This document shows, piece after piece, positions 18,388 to 28,058 of a DNA stretch of 40,557 nucleotides (positions are counted from its first letter, which is position 1; the number at the start of each line of letters is the position of its first letter). The position numbers and the translations under genes were made by a program. Location of the stretch: positions 28,570-69,126 of the forward strand of contig MU602733.1 of assembly GCA_025201865.1 (NCBI GenBank), in the 5' to 3' direction. Source of the stretch: Ramicandelaber brevisporus. Lineage: Eukaryota > Kickxellomycota > Ramicandelaberales > Ramicandelaberaceae. The notes under the pieces were generated by a model. The model searched no databases, was not told the DNA's origin, and worked only from the letters and a program-made list of their open reading frames with translations.

Positions 18388-21369
18388 ATGCGACATTTCA
18401 TGCGATTCGATTTCATTGTTGCGACAGTGCTTGCTGCGTTTACTGCGGCTGCCATTGCCGCTGGTTCTGCTCTGAACGACGAATTTACCGTCTCAGCATT
18501 CAACAGCACTAAAATTCGCTTTGCTCCAGATGGCTATCGCGGCAGGTTTGTTCGCGACCGATGGTTTGTAGAGTTTGATAGCGAGCCAGGCAGTGCTCGT
18601 ACTCAACGTCTTCAGCAGCTGTTTAATGTCATGGCGCAAAACATTGGTGCATCCGTACATGTTGCCAACCAGTTCAGTATCTGGCCAGGTATCATTGTCA
18701 CCGCGTCAAATCCCACTGTGCGTTCTCAGCATCAACATCAGCAACATCAGCAACATCAACATCAGCATCAACATCAACATCAACAGCAGCAGCATCGTAC
18801 AAACCGCCGTGTGATGACTGAAATGCAGTTCAATTTTAGTGATGACAGCAACTCGCTGCCACATGACATTCTCAAGCTCACTTCATTATCGATTGTCAAG
18901 GCGGTGTATCCAGTGGCTATTTACGACTTGCCAGATGATGACACTCTCTATGAAGACTCATCTGCACCTGGCCAAACCGGCCCCGAGAATTTCTCGGTCC
19001 ACAACATGACCAGCGTCAACTTGGTTCATAGCCAGCTTGGTCTGACTGGCGCTGGCGTCCGCGTCGGAGTGATTGATGACGGCGTTGATTACACGCATCC
19101 AGCCCTCGGTGGCTGCTTTGGTGGTCCAAGCTGCCGTATTCAGTATGGGTACGATTTGGTCGGCAACAATTTTGATCCAGATTCTGAAGATCCGGCCAAG
19201 AAGCCGAGTCCGCAGCCAACTCCGTACACTACCTGTGGGTCGCATGGCACGCACACGACCGGCATTGTTGGAGGCACGCACATGACGAATGGATTCAGTG
19301 GCGTTGCTCCAGGTGTCGCACTGGGTGTATATCGCGTGTTTGGATGCGGCGCTAGTCCACAAACTGACGCCGAAGTGATTGTCATGGCCATGCAGGCTGC
19401 ATACCGCGATGGAATGAATGTCATCAATCTGAGCATTGGTGGCGGCTCGGCGTGGCCAGAGTATCCAACTGCGGCAGCTGGTTCGTACTTGTCAAGCCGC
19501 GGCACAATTGTTGTGGGCAGCGCTGGTAACGACGGTCCGATGGGTGCGTGGGACATTGGTGCGCCGGGTGTTGGTCGCCAGGTTCTGGGTGTGAGTTCGT
19601 ACGAGAACACCAAGTATCGTATGCAGCATTCCATACGACTATCGTCCAACCCAGCCCGGTTTGTTGGCCACGCTGATCCGGCCGATAAGAGACGCAAGAT
19701 TACGACGTGGAACAATGTGCCAATAGTGCCGCTAGTCGATTCGAGCGGCTCGAATCTGGCCTGTGGTAACATTACGATGAATCTGAGCGGTGCTGTTGGT
19801 ATTGTGGCTCGTGGCACGTGCATGTTTACAACCAAGGCCAAGAATCTGGCAATGGCGCCTGGCGGCAGTGGTGCCCTGGGGTTGATCATCTACAACAACG
19901 AGCCTGGCCCATTGTTCATGGCGTTCAAGGACGACAACTTCACTTTCCCGGTCATTGGTGTGACTGAAGATGAGGGCAAATACCTGCTTGAGCAAATCAA
20001 CCAAGCCACCGCCACCACTGGTTACCCGCCTCGTATCACTGAGACCGACACGCCGGTCTTCTACGACAACCCCGGTGGTGACACTGTCAGCAGCTTCAGT
20101 AGCTACGGTCCCGGTCCATGGCTCGATTTCAAGCCAGATCTCGGCGCACCTGGTGGTCTCATCTTTTCGACTCTGCCAAACGCCACATACGGCATCAAAT
20201 CTGGTACATCCATGGCCGCGCCGTACATTGCTGGATCTGTGGCACTAGTAATGCAATCCATGGGCACGGACCGGCCGTTTGAGTTTTACGCGTCGCGTCT
20301 CGTGACCACGGCTGTGCAGAAGCAGAAGTTCAACTACACGCCGAGTGCCATTGAGACTGCGGCTCGCCAGGGTGGTGGTCTGGTTAATGTGTACGACGCT
20401 ATCACGAATCGCATTCACGTTGAACCATCCCGCATCTCGTTCAACGACACTGGGCCATTCCGTGACTTTAACAAGCCGCGGGTGGTTCGCGTTTACAATT
20501 GGCATGACACCGCTGTGTCGTTTGCAGTGAATCACGTAACTGCGCAGTCGATGGCCAGCTACTTTCCGAACGGCACATTTGCTGCAAAGCCGCTATTCAG
20601 CTCTGCTCTCGGTGCAACTGCCACCATTTTGGCGACACCTTTGACATTTACAGTGTCACCTGGTGGGTTTGCTGATGTGTCGCTGTTTGCCGTTCCGCCA
20701 ACTGACCTCAACCCGGCGCAGTGGTGGATCTACTCGGGCTACATTCGTCTTACTCCAACCGCGGTTACTGCCAACAAGCCATACTCCACCAAATCAACGC
20801 TTGCCACTCTGAATCCAATCCACGTCCCGTACATTGGCATGAAGGGTAACTACCGTGCAATGCCCATTTTTGACTTTGACGTCGCCGGCAAGTATCCATC
20901 GCTGCTGAGTGTCAAAACCAAGAAGCCACCACTCCCGTCGCCGGTTGCTCCATTCCTGCCCGTGTTCACCATGGTCGATCGCGATCTGGTGGCTGTTGGT
21001 GTTCGTAACCTCCATCCAACTCGCCAGCTCAACGTTCGCGTCCTTGATGCCGCCACAAACACCAGTCTCGGTTTCATCGAAGATGGTTACCAAAAATGGT
21101 ATGGTCGGAACGATCACAGTCCTGGCAATGCGGTTACGTGGTTTGTCTGGAAAGGTGGTGTCATCCAAGGCGTGGATCGGCCGGATGGGCCGGACAATTT
21201 GTTTGGAGCAAAGAGTGTAAACACGACGGCGGAGGCTCGCCCAGTGCCAGATGGCACATATCGATTGAAAGTCGAAGCGTTGCGGCCGTTCGGGGACTTG
21301 AGTAATCCAGATGAGTATGAGACATGGGTGTCGAATCCGTTTGTAGTGGCGAGAACTGTTCCATACTAG
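18388..21369 (+). CDS. Secreted subtilisin-like serine protease (S8) with PA insert
   Basis: 993 residues from the ATG at 18388; the frame is open further upstream but has no ATG that gives a sensible start. Residues 1-25 are a secretion signal. An inhibitor-type propeptide (about 50-180) contains a His/Gln repeat (113-136). The catalytic triad is D230 (VGVIDDG), H286 (GSHGTHTTG) and S608 (SGTSMAAP), with oxyanion N381 (GSAGND). A protease-associated domain is inserted at about 440-545, between the Asn and Ser motifs, and an Fn3-like C-terminal region runs from about 680. This plan matches extracellular Vpr/minor-protease-type subtilases of fungi. It should digest external proteins. It lies next to two other secreted hydrolases. 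All catalytic residues are present. Confidence 0.93.
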   Translation: MRHFMRFDFIVATVLAAFTAAAIAAGSALNDEFTVSAFNSTKIRFAPDGYRGRFVRDRWFVEFDSEPGSARTQRLQQLFNVMAQNIGASVHVANQFSIWPGIIVTASNPTVRSQHQHQQHQQHQHQHQHQHQQQQHRTNRRVMTEMQFNFSDDSNSLPHDILKLTSLSIVKAVYPVAIYDLPDDDTLYEDSSAPGQTGPENFSVHNMTSVNLVHSQLGLTGAGVRVGVIDDGVDYTHPALGGCFGGPSCRIQYGYDLVGNNFDPDSEDPAKKPSPQPTPYTTCGSHGTHTTGIVGGTHMTNGFSGVAPGVALGVYRVFGCGASPQTDAEVIVMAMQAAYRDGMNVINLSIGGGSAWPEYPTAAAGSYLSSRGTIVVGSAGNDGPMGAWDIGAPGVGRQVLGVSSYENTKYRMQHSIRLSSNPARFVGHADPADKRRKITTWNNVPIVPLVDSSGSNLACGNITMNLSGAVGIVARGTCMFTTKAKNLAMAPGGSGALGLIIYNNEPGPLFMAFKDDNFTFPVIGVTEDEGKYLLEQINQATATTGYPPRITETDTPVFYDNPGGDTVSSFSSYGPGPWLDFKPDLGAPGGLIFSTLPNATYGIKSGTSMAAPYIAGSVALVMQSMGTDRPFEFYASRLVTTAVQKQKFNYTPSAIETAARQGGGLVNVYDAITNRIHVEPSRISFNDTGPFRDFNKPRVVRVYNWHDTAVSFAVNHVTAQSMASYFPNGTFAAKPLFSSALGATATILATPLTFTVSPGGFADVSLFAVPPTDLNPAQWWIYSGYIRLTPTAVTANKPYSTKSTLATLNPIHVPYIGMKGNYRAMPIFDFDVAGKYPSLLSVKTKKPPLPSPVAPFLPVFTMVDRDLVAVGVRNLHPTRQLNVRVLDAATNTSLGFIEDGYQKWYGRNDHSPGNAVTWFVWKGGVIQGVDRPDGPDNLFGAKSVNTTAEARPVPDGTYRLKVEALRPFGDLSNPDEYETWVSNPFVVARTVPY

Positions 21370-21469
21370 ATGTTATCGCATGTTTCCCCCTCCTATTCCT
21401 TTAATTAACTGTCTGCTCATACTTCATATTTTATATTTTTATTCTATTCTATTCTCTTTTACATTAAAG

Positions 21470-22337
21470 TCATGTTTGTTTTATGTTATGCTTGTAAATA
21501 TAACAGCGATACAGCAGAGTGCCTTCCTCCCTGTGTTCATTACTAGCTAGCTCGCCATCAACAGTCAATTCAAGCATCAGTTCGCAAATAAACCCAACTT
21601 GAAGCATCGTCTGTTCGAAGCTATCAATGTCGGCGTCGTGCCGATCACGCTTTGGCAGAATAATTAACGCGAATGGGCACAGGTTTCCGCTAGAGTGCCT
21701 ACTTGCGAGATGATGATTGATAACACGTGGGACCAGAGTAGCCATCTCCAAACTGTACACAACATCAGCACCGATGATCACATCAAATTTTGAATCTCCA
21801 TCCAGCTCAGGAAACACGCTATTGGTGCTTTCATCAGTAACTGCAGCTGTATCATCGCTGGCCAGCCTCTTCCAATCGAGCTTGGCAAGCCTAACTCGCT
21901 GCTGCACCGATTCATCGATATTGGCCTCAACATTCATCTTTGCATTTTGGAGTACTCCATCGTGATAATCTGTCAATGTGATGGACTGTGGGCTTTGCTG
22001 TCGCTGTGATAAACAAGCTGCCAGCGAGATTCCCGCCAGCCCAGTACCGGTTCCAAGCTCCAGAATGTCTTTATCACGACATGCCTCCAAATATGGCACG
22101 AGTTCATCTGGTGGATTATCCATCATCTTTGCAAACAGACGGGATGCACCCCACGTCATTGCGCCGAGATCAGCTTCAGCAAAACTGGCATCTCGTAGCT
22201 TTATTTCAATGTTGGAATGGGGAAGATACATGGACGATTCAACAGCGCCGCGCGCAGTCTGCCCAGACAGATTCGCCAGTGCCCTGGCTACTCGCTCAGT
22301 CAAGTTGTCAATTCGCTGTAGAATATCATCATCATCG

Positions 22338-22369
<32 letters not shown>

Positions 22370-22615
22370 GTTCTGGTCATCATCCTCGTCGTCTTGGCCA
22401 GCTTGCTCCGCTAGTCTCATCAATCGTTTGGCGGCTGCTACCAGCCAGTTCGATATCACCGGAAGCAAACCATGTACATCCGTGAAAGTATCGACACCGC
22501 CGTGACGATCGTTCAATACTCCAGAGTCTCGGATGAACTGTTCAATGAGTTTGATACTGGCTTCGAGTTGATCTGGCGTAGCTGCAAGCGGACTGTTTTC
22601 CAAGTCTAGGTGCAT
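21470..22615 (-). CDS. SAM-dependent protein-lysine methyltransferase-like protein (Methyltransf_16 family)
   Basis: 381 residues from the ATG at 22615. An N-terminal helical region carries an aspartate run (about 75-97, encoded by ATC/GTC repeats on the plus strand). From about 150 it shows a seven-beta-strand methyltransferase: WGASRLFAKM (family entry motif), SAM motif I ILELGTGTGLAGISLA (184-199), an acidic post-I segment LTDYHDGVLQNAKMN, LDWKR, and FDVIIGADVVYS (post-II/III). These are the marks of the METTL21/EFM family, which methylates lysines of chaperones and translation factors. The exact substrate cannot be told. It is convergent with the subtilase (100-bp gap). Confidence 0.85.
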
Positions 22616-22960
22616 CAGCAGGTGCTTTTTTTGTTGTTGCTTTCGTTGTTGCTTTCGTTGTCGCTGTCGCTGTTGCTATTGTTGTTATAAAATCGGAGTT
22701 GGTTATATCGAATCGAAGATTCTCTCGACGATGCTGCTGCCAAGCAGGTTGTTGATAACCACCGTCTGCTCACCGACTTTCTTCCCTCCCCTCCTTCCTA
22801 CCCTGTTGAGCAGGGGCTGTACATCTGCTGTCGGCCTTCCTCTTCCCCTCCCCCCACACTGATATTTTTCTATTTCTTTCTTTATATTTTTTTCATTCAT
22901 TCATTCTGACTAGCTTCCTGTCCCTTTCCTTGTCCATTTACTCTCTTCTCTTCTCACTCA
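22616..22960. other. Divergent promoter, methyltransferase / Opy2-like gene 1
   Basis: 345 bp between two start codons. It holds GTTGTTGCTTTC/GTTGTCGCT repeats near the methyltransferase start (22630-22685) and a CT-rich leader (22900-22958) before the Opy2-like ATG. No other feature. Confidence 0.6.
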
Positions 22961-24745
22961 ATGGCAGGTGACGATCCTTCTAGCTGTTCATCGCCAAAGA
23001 ACTGCCCGCTGCCAACTATGCCAGCTTCGAAATCTTGCTCACGAGGGACGTACCTGGCGCTGTCCGACTTCAGCTGCACTGCGTGCCCAAAGTTTGAATG
23101 CAGACAACTCTTTCTTGCACCGGAACAAGCGGACATTGGTGGAACCAGCGGCAATAAAGGAGACGGTGGACGCTCAGGCGGTGACAGTAGAGGGCCTGGA
23201 TTAGCTGCTGGTATTGGTGGAGGAGTTGGTGGTGCAGTGTTGCTCGGTCTCGTTGGATTCTTTGTGTACAAACGATACTCGGAGGCACATGGAAAGCGAA
23301 GAAGGAAAGAAGCTGCTGCTGCCATGTCGGCATCATTTGTTACAAGTGGCGGAGGTGGTGGTGGTGGTGGTGGTGTGGAAAAGTCAGGTCAAAGCAGGGC
23401 ATTTGACAACGACGGCCAACCTCTGGTGCTTGCAGCAGTTGTAAACGGCGACCGAAGTGCAGAAAGCAGCGGTGTTACAGACTCTTCCGGAAGCATGAGT
23501 CAGTCATTTAGTGGGCCACCAATGGTAGTGTCGGCAACAGCAATCAACACAGGCGGCGGCGGCGGAGGATCAATGTGGGTTGATACGCCTCCGAACACAG
23601 TAACTAGATCGACTCTTGGGAATCGATCGACTGAAATGATGGGAATGAGCAGCAATAATCACGGCAGTAAAATGGCTGGTGAGGATATAAAGTTACATAA
23701 CTTTTCTCCAACTCCATTTACTGGTCCATCGATGGCTGCTCAAATGTATGGCCAAGGCTCAAATCTTCAGCAGCCAGCCTACTTTCTACAGGCCACTCCA
23801 ATGGGACTAGCGTTTGTCCCCAACGAAGCCGCGGTGGCAGTTGTAGCGGCAGCAGCGAGCGCAGCAGCAGCAGTTAGCACCCCGCAGGGAACTCAGCCAA
23901 GCGCAGCCCAGTCTCACTTCATTCCTGCAGTTCCTCCGCATGTAACAGACCACGACAATTTCTCACAGGCTTCCATTATTCCAATGTCAACTCACACGTC
24001 AACTGCACTGCTCAATAACACTGCAGGCGCAACATCGGCTGGAACTACTGGCACTCATCCCACAACAACAGCCGCCAGCCAGCCGCCAGCACCCGTTATG
24101 CCCTTCATTCCCGGCCACATTGACGTTTCACTTCCCTCAATTCCACATGCAGATGTCACCCACCCAGTTGGAACATACGGCAACGTTCATCGCGGCACAG
24201 GCGACCAGCCATTGCCTCAGCAGCACACACTCACCTCAATCGCCACATCAATCAACAGCCCTGGCTATCTGAGTGACACTTCATTTATGTTCAATGTACT
24301 TCAGCCACAGCAGCAGCAACAGCAGCAACAGCAACCCTATCCACGCAGACCTGAGCGTGCGTATCAGCAATATCAGCAGCAGCAGCTACAACAACTCCAA
24401 CTGCAACAAGGTCAGCTTCAAGGACCGACACCTCCCTATACGCATGACAACGTCAATTCATCGACATCGCTTGGCATCAGCATGGAGTATCACGCAACAC
24501 CTTTACTTGGCGCAACAAATCAAACAATGATCACTTCAATGGGCTCTCAGTTTGCACCGTCGGTCAACACGGGTAGGTTTGATCCAAGTGTAATGGGGTC
24601 TCCTTTATCTCAAAGGCTACAGCTTCAGCAACACCACCTTGAATCGAATGCATCGGATTATAATGAGAGTGCTCAATGGTCAACCATCAAGCTATTCCAA
24701 AACGAGGGCAGCCCTAAGCCCGAGTCTGATGATTCCTCAAAGTAA
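22961..24745 (+). CDS. Single-pass membrane protein with Cys-rich ectodomain, Opy2-like (paralogue 1)
   Basis: 594 residues. A short N-terminal segment has six cysteines (C9, C15, C26, C39, C42, C47), the last three spaced C-x2-C-x4-C as in SCTACPKFEC. A Gly-rich then hydrophobic segment (about 80-103) is the only membrane span, followed by the basic stop KRRRK (112-116), so the 480-residue tail should be cytoplasmic. The tail is low complexity with Gly, Ala and Gln runs and carries HPVGTYGNVHRG at 401-412. The layout (small Cys-rich exterior, one span, long tail) resembles fungal Opy2, the plasma-membrane anchor that recruits Ste50 in MAPK signalling. The Opy2 link is tentative. Paralogous to 26123-27478. 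Confidence 0.75.
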   Translation: MAGDDPSSCSSPKNCPLPTMPASKSCSRGTYLALSDFSCTACPKFECRQLFLAPEQADIGGTSGNKGDGGRSGGDSRGPGLAAGIGGGVGGAVLLGLVGFFVYKRYSEAHGKRRRKEAAAAMSASFVTSGGGGGGGGGVEKSGQSRAFDNDGQPLVLAAVVNGDRSAESSGVTDSSGSMSQSFSGPPMVVSATAINTGGGGGGSMWVDTPPNTVTRSTLGNRSTEMMGMSSNNHGSKMAGEDIKLHNFSPTPFTGPSMAAQMYGQGSNLQQPAYFLQATPMGLAFVPNEAAVAVVAAAASAAAAVSTPQGTQPSAAQSHFIPAVPPHVTDHDNFSQASIIPMSTHTSTALLNNTAGATSAGTTGTHPTTTAASQPPAPVMPFIPGHIDVSLPSIPHADVTHPVGTYGNVHRGTGDQPLPQQHTLTSIATSINSPGYLSDTSFMFNVLQPQQQQQQQQQPYPRRPERAYQQYQQQQLQQLQLQQGQLQGPTPPYTHDNVNSSTSLGISMEYHATPLLGATNQTMITSMGSQFAPSVNTGRFDPSVMGSPLSQRLQLQQHHLESNASDYNESAQWSTIKLFQNEGSPKPESDDSSK

Positions 24746-24837
24746 TTCCTTTAGATAATCTTTTTAAAAAAGAGAAAAAATGATACATGTTTACTTTTTT
24801 AGTTTTAAATAAATGCGCAACCTATCTTCTGTCTGAA

Positions 24838-25731
24838 TCAATAGTATTTTATAGGATCCTTACCTTCAAACTTTATCGGCACAAATGGCAGATACATGAT
24901 GGTCGAAATGGCTGCGTCCAATCCATTGACAAAGTTCTCGGCCTCTTTTATACGTTCTTGGATGCTCAAAAACGACCAGGTAGTGATAACCCTGTTGAAC
25001 ACAGCAGTTGCCACAAATGTGATGAAACTCAACTGTGCATCACTGGCCAACTTGGCTTTTGGTAAGATATACAGGATGCCAACATAGTCCGTATCTGGCA
25101 AGCTCCGGAAACGCATCTCGATCAATGCCACAATATCGTTGGTGTCCTTATTGCGCAGATACACAAGCGAGCGGTATTTGTGCGCAGCCTGGTGATTGAC
25201 TGGAGCGCGAGCACACTTGAGAGTCACCATAGGGTTGCCAAACGAAAGCAGCTGAGAGGCCGAGCTTGTCCTGGAAAATGGGTCAACCTTCGAGGTATCA
25301 ATGGACGGGAGCCGGTATTCAGCCTGATACTTCCTCCACTTGATTAGCGATGTACCAACAATCTCGGCTGGACCGCCTTCAGGAGTATTGTACCAGCGGT
25401 TTGTAATTCTGACAACGCTTTCTTTGCCATCAACAGCTGTTTTATCAATGGCTTCGGTCCACAGCGGCGCAACCAACTCCTTGGCTTCATTGACAATGCT
25501 CAGCGTGGCGCCTTCCTCAAGAGTTGGGTTAAAGATGTAGGCGTGCTGACGAGTGTTTGCTTTGAAGATGTTGATAGCATGGGGATTCATGATACGACGG
25601 TCATTGATGGATGGCGAACCATTGGCAGGAACCAGCAGGAACAGGCGGTCCGAGTTGTCGTCGGCAATAGGGAACAGCCTGGCACCATGAGGGAAGATTT
25701 CTTCAGCAGCGAGAATAGCCTTGCCGAGCAT
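24838..25731 (-). CDS. Unrecognised protein, possibly Tubby-C-terminal-like
   Basis: 297 residues from the ATG at 25731. I do not recognise the family. It has no repeats or low complexity, which is unusual here and suggests a folded, conserved protein. Predicted strands dominate, with alternating hydrophobic segments such as HAYIFNP, LVYLRNK and IVALIEMRF, a Ser/Thr linker near 150-170, and a C-terminal helix ending in IMYLPFVPIKF. A strand-rich body closed by one hydrophobic C-terminal helix recalls Tubby/LOR-type barrels, but this is a weak resemblance. No signal peptide or clear membrane span. It is convergent with Opy2-like gene 1 (92 bp) and divergent from Opy2-like gene 2 (391 bp), so it sits between the two paralogues. 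Confidence 0.7.
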   Translation of the reverse strand: MLGKAILAAEEIFPHGARLFPIADDNSDRLFLLVPANGSPSINDRRIMNPHAINIFKANTRQHAYIFNPTLEEGATLSIVNEAKELVAPLWTEAIDKTAVDGKESVVRITNRWYNTPEGGPAEIVGTSLIKWRKYQAEYRLPSIDTSKVDPFSRTSSASQLLSFGNPMVTLKCARAPVNHQAAHKYRSLVYLRNKDTNDIVALIEMRFRSLPDTDYVGILYILPKAKLASDAQLSFITFVATAVFNRVITTWSFLSIQERIKEAENFVNGLDAAISTIMYLPFVPIKFEGKDPIKYY

Positions 25732-26122
25732 TGATCAAGGCAAGGAACGGTTGTAGAAGAACAAGAAGAAGAGGAAGAAGAGGAAGAAAAGGAAGAAGAG
25801 GAGCAAGTCTGTGTAGGAATGGCCACTATTGGTAATAACAAACAAAACACTGGATAGGGAAAGATGACGAGGATGGCGGAGGTGACAATGATTACAAAAC
25901 AGGCATCACAGGGGTTCGAACAGCATGAATGCGCATATATAGCGCTCTTCAAGGAAAGTGCCTTGGCGTTTATGCTTCGATTTGGAACAGCAGAAGTGTT
26001 TGGTGATAACCTGGGAACTACCTCGATGGATTCGGAGTCGAGTCTCTGAGCTGTCAACAAAAAGAAAGAAAGAAAAAAATAGAATACCGGCGACCACTTT
26101 TGAGAGTGTGTGTTCCTGTGCA
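25732..26122. other. Divergent promoter, unknown gene / Opy2-like gene 2
   Basis: 391 bp with an AAGAAG/GAGGAAGA repeat (25758-25803) on the left and a TATATA at 25935-25940 inside GCATATATAGCGC, a near-symmetric TATA-like element that could serve either gene. Confidence 0.5.
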
Positions 26123-27478
26123 ATGTCATCTTCCTCCTCCAGTAGCAGCGGCAGCGGCAACGGCAGCGGCAGCAGCAACAGTAGCAACAGTGGCGACTGC
26201 ACAACGGTCTGCCGGAATCGGGTAGCTCGCAAAGGCCACTGCACCAAACCCCAAATCCAGATTGTCGAAGAAGTGCCAGTTTGTCCCGAGTGCCCCTTGT
26301 ACAAGTGTATTATTGTTCAGACCTTCCCAAACGGCAGTGGAAATGACACTGGGAAGGCTCCACCACAACCACCATCTCCAGGACTTCCAGTACCGCTTCC
26401 AGGCCCAGGTGCAGGTCCAGGTGCCGGTGCAGCAGCAGCGGCAATAGCTGCACAGAAACAGACCATGTATGCGGAGGCAAGAGCCAGAAGAGATATTGTT
26501 ATAGGGCTTGTGGCCGGCATCACTGGAGCGCTGCTGGTGTTTTTGTGCGCATATCTTGGAGTCCGCATGCATCGAAATCGGAAGCTCCGACAGCGATTGG
26601 AACAGCAAAGGGAAGAACAGCTACGAATGCAAATGATCGACAGTATGAAGCCACTCTCACAAAAGCAGACACAGCCTCAGTCCCAGTCCCAGTCTCAGTC
26701 TCAGTCTCGAGATACTCAATCTCAACAGCAGCCTCGGCTCGAGAATGAGGATTCAAATGTATCATCAAGTTCAACAGGTGGAGTTGTGCTGCGGCCTGAT
26801 CAGCTGGCTGTACTCTGCAACGACCCTCTGGCAGCTCAGCAATTGTACGCATATCATGGTGGCCAGCAACAGCAGCACCAACAACAGCAGCAGATTATAC
26901 TCACTCCAGGGTCAATCGGCGTGCCTGTCCATCTTGCCATGCCTCTTCACTCAATGATGCTTGTCATGCCCACACCTCTCATTACTCCAATTGCGCCGTT
27001 TGCATCCTCTTCTCATCAGATGGCGATTGGTGGCTCCGATACCAGCACTATTCTTCCACTCAGCAGTCTCTCTCCCTCAGTTAGGAACCGAAGCAGCACT
27101 AGTCTCTCCACACACAATAACGACAATGACAACAACGGCCACGATGGCGATACTAATGATGATGAGCGCTATCGCGATGTAAACAACGATGTTCGATTTA
27201 CTGCTGATGGCGAATATCCACAGCTTACGGCGATGCGCACTGGCAATGGCCCACAGAATCCACTCAGGATATATGATCCCAGGTATCACATGGGTGTCTC
27301 AGAGATTGATGGGGTTGACCATCATCACCCTGTTGATACTTACGGGCAAGTTCATCAAGGTTTGCCAGGGAACAGCGAAGCTGCATTATTTTATCGAAGC
27401 GAGACAGAGACAGATAGCTCGTGTCTCTCAACTTCAACCGTTCAGATTCTGTCGCCGAAAACGACGAGGACTTGTTAA
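26123..27478 (+). CDS. Single-pass membrane protein with Cys-rich ectodomain, Opy2-like (paralogue 2)
   Basis: 451 residues from the ATG at 26123; the frame is open upstream, but this is the ATG that starts right before the Ser/Gly-rich N-terminus. Six cysteines (C26, C30, C40, C54, C57, C62) end in the same C-x2-C-x4-C spacing as paralogue 1 (CPECPLYKC). A Pro/Gly/Ala linker (80-110) precedes one membrane span (about 124-147), then a basic stop (RMHRNRKLRQR) and a Gln/Ser-rich cytoplasmic tail. The motif HPVDTYGQVHQG lies at 402-413. CPECP...CIIVQTF resembles the Opy2 N-terminal pattern. Likely a plasma-membrane scaffold or sensor anchor; the partner is unknown. No cleavable signal is seen, as expected for an N-out anchor. 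Confidence 0.75.
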   Translation: MSSSSSSSSGSGNGSGSSNSSNSGDCTTVCRNRVARKGHCTKPQIQIVEEVPVCPECPLYKCIIVQTFPNGSGNDTGKAPPQPPSPGLPVPLPGPGAGPGAGAAAAAIAAQKQTMYAEARARRDIVIGLVAGITGALLVFLCAYLGVRMHRNRKLRQRLEQQREEQLRMQMIDSMKPLSQKQTQPQSQSQSQSQSRDTQSQQQPRLENEDSNVSSSSTGGVVLRPDQLAVLCNDPLAAQQLYAYHGGQQQQHQQQQQIILTPGSIGVPVHLAMPLHSMMLVMPTPLITPIAPFASSSHQMAIGGSDTSTILPLSSLSPSVRNRSSTSLSTHNNDNDNNGHDGDTNDDERYRDVNNDVRFTADGEYPQLTAMRTGNGPQNPLRIYDPRYHMGVSEIDGVDHHHPVDTYGQVHQGLPGNSEAALFYRSETETDSSCLSTSTVQILSPKTTRTC

Positions 27479-27955
27479 ATTCTTGTTTAAATTGCGTTGT
27501 TATTTTATACCATGTAGAAACTGCTTGTTGTTTGCAAAGAATACTACTTATAACTAAATGGGTAAATACGAATGAGCTAAGGAAAAGAAAGTAATCCACA
27601 CTAAGCCAGCAATGGTGTGATCCTGGAAAACATCGAGTTAATGAATCTGACATCCATCTCCTTGTGTTCTTTGAAAAGTATATCTATTATTTTGTTTAAA
27701 AAAAAGGCGTTGAACGATTAGGGCCGACTGCTGCGCACGTTGGCAAATCCGCTTGGGAATATTTGGCCTTTGTTCACCTTCGAGAAACAACTCGGCAAGT
27801 AGCACAGCCAGAAATAGAATAGGAGGCATTGCCGCAGCTACCACAACTACCACAACTACCACTTCACCTGCATTCTATTCCTCTTGTTCATTACTCTACA
27901 TATAATAACATCGACAGTAACAGCAAAGAACACATGTCGTCATACGCTTACTTCA

Positions 27956-28032
27956 AGGTACGATTGCTGAACTACTTGCTCGATTCATTTTAGATAATCC
28001 ATATATCAGGGCTCCGTCAACAGTCACTCCTT
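27956..28032. repeat. 77-bp direct repeat, copy 1
   Basis: Identical base for base to 28059-28135, offset 103 bp. A 17-bp flank ACAGCAAAGAACACATG also repeats (27920-27936 and 28042-28058), with 19 bp present only in copy 1 between flank and core. Identity implies a recent duplication. Confidence 0.95.
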
Positions 28033-28058
28033 TTAAACATCACAGCAAAGAACACATG

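Noticed and set aside
22301-22400. ATC/CAT repeat as a CRISPR or satellite array
   Set aside because: It is a plain triplet microsatellite that encodes the Asp run of the methyltransferase; there are no spacers.
25911-25922. GGTTCGAA-like B-box of a tRNA gene
   Set aside because: No acceptor or D-arm pairing could be found on either side, so it is a chance match.
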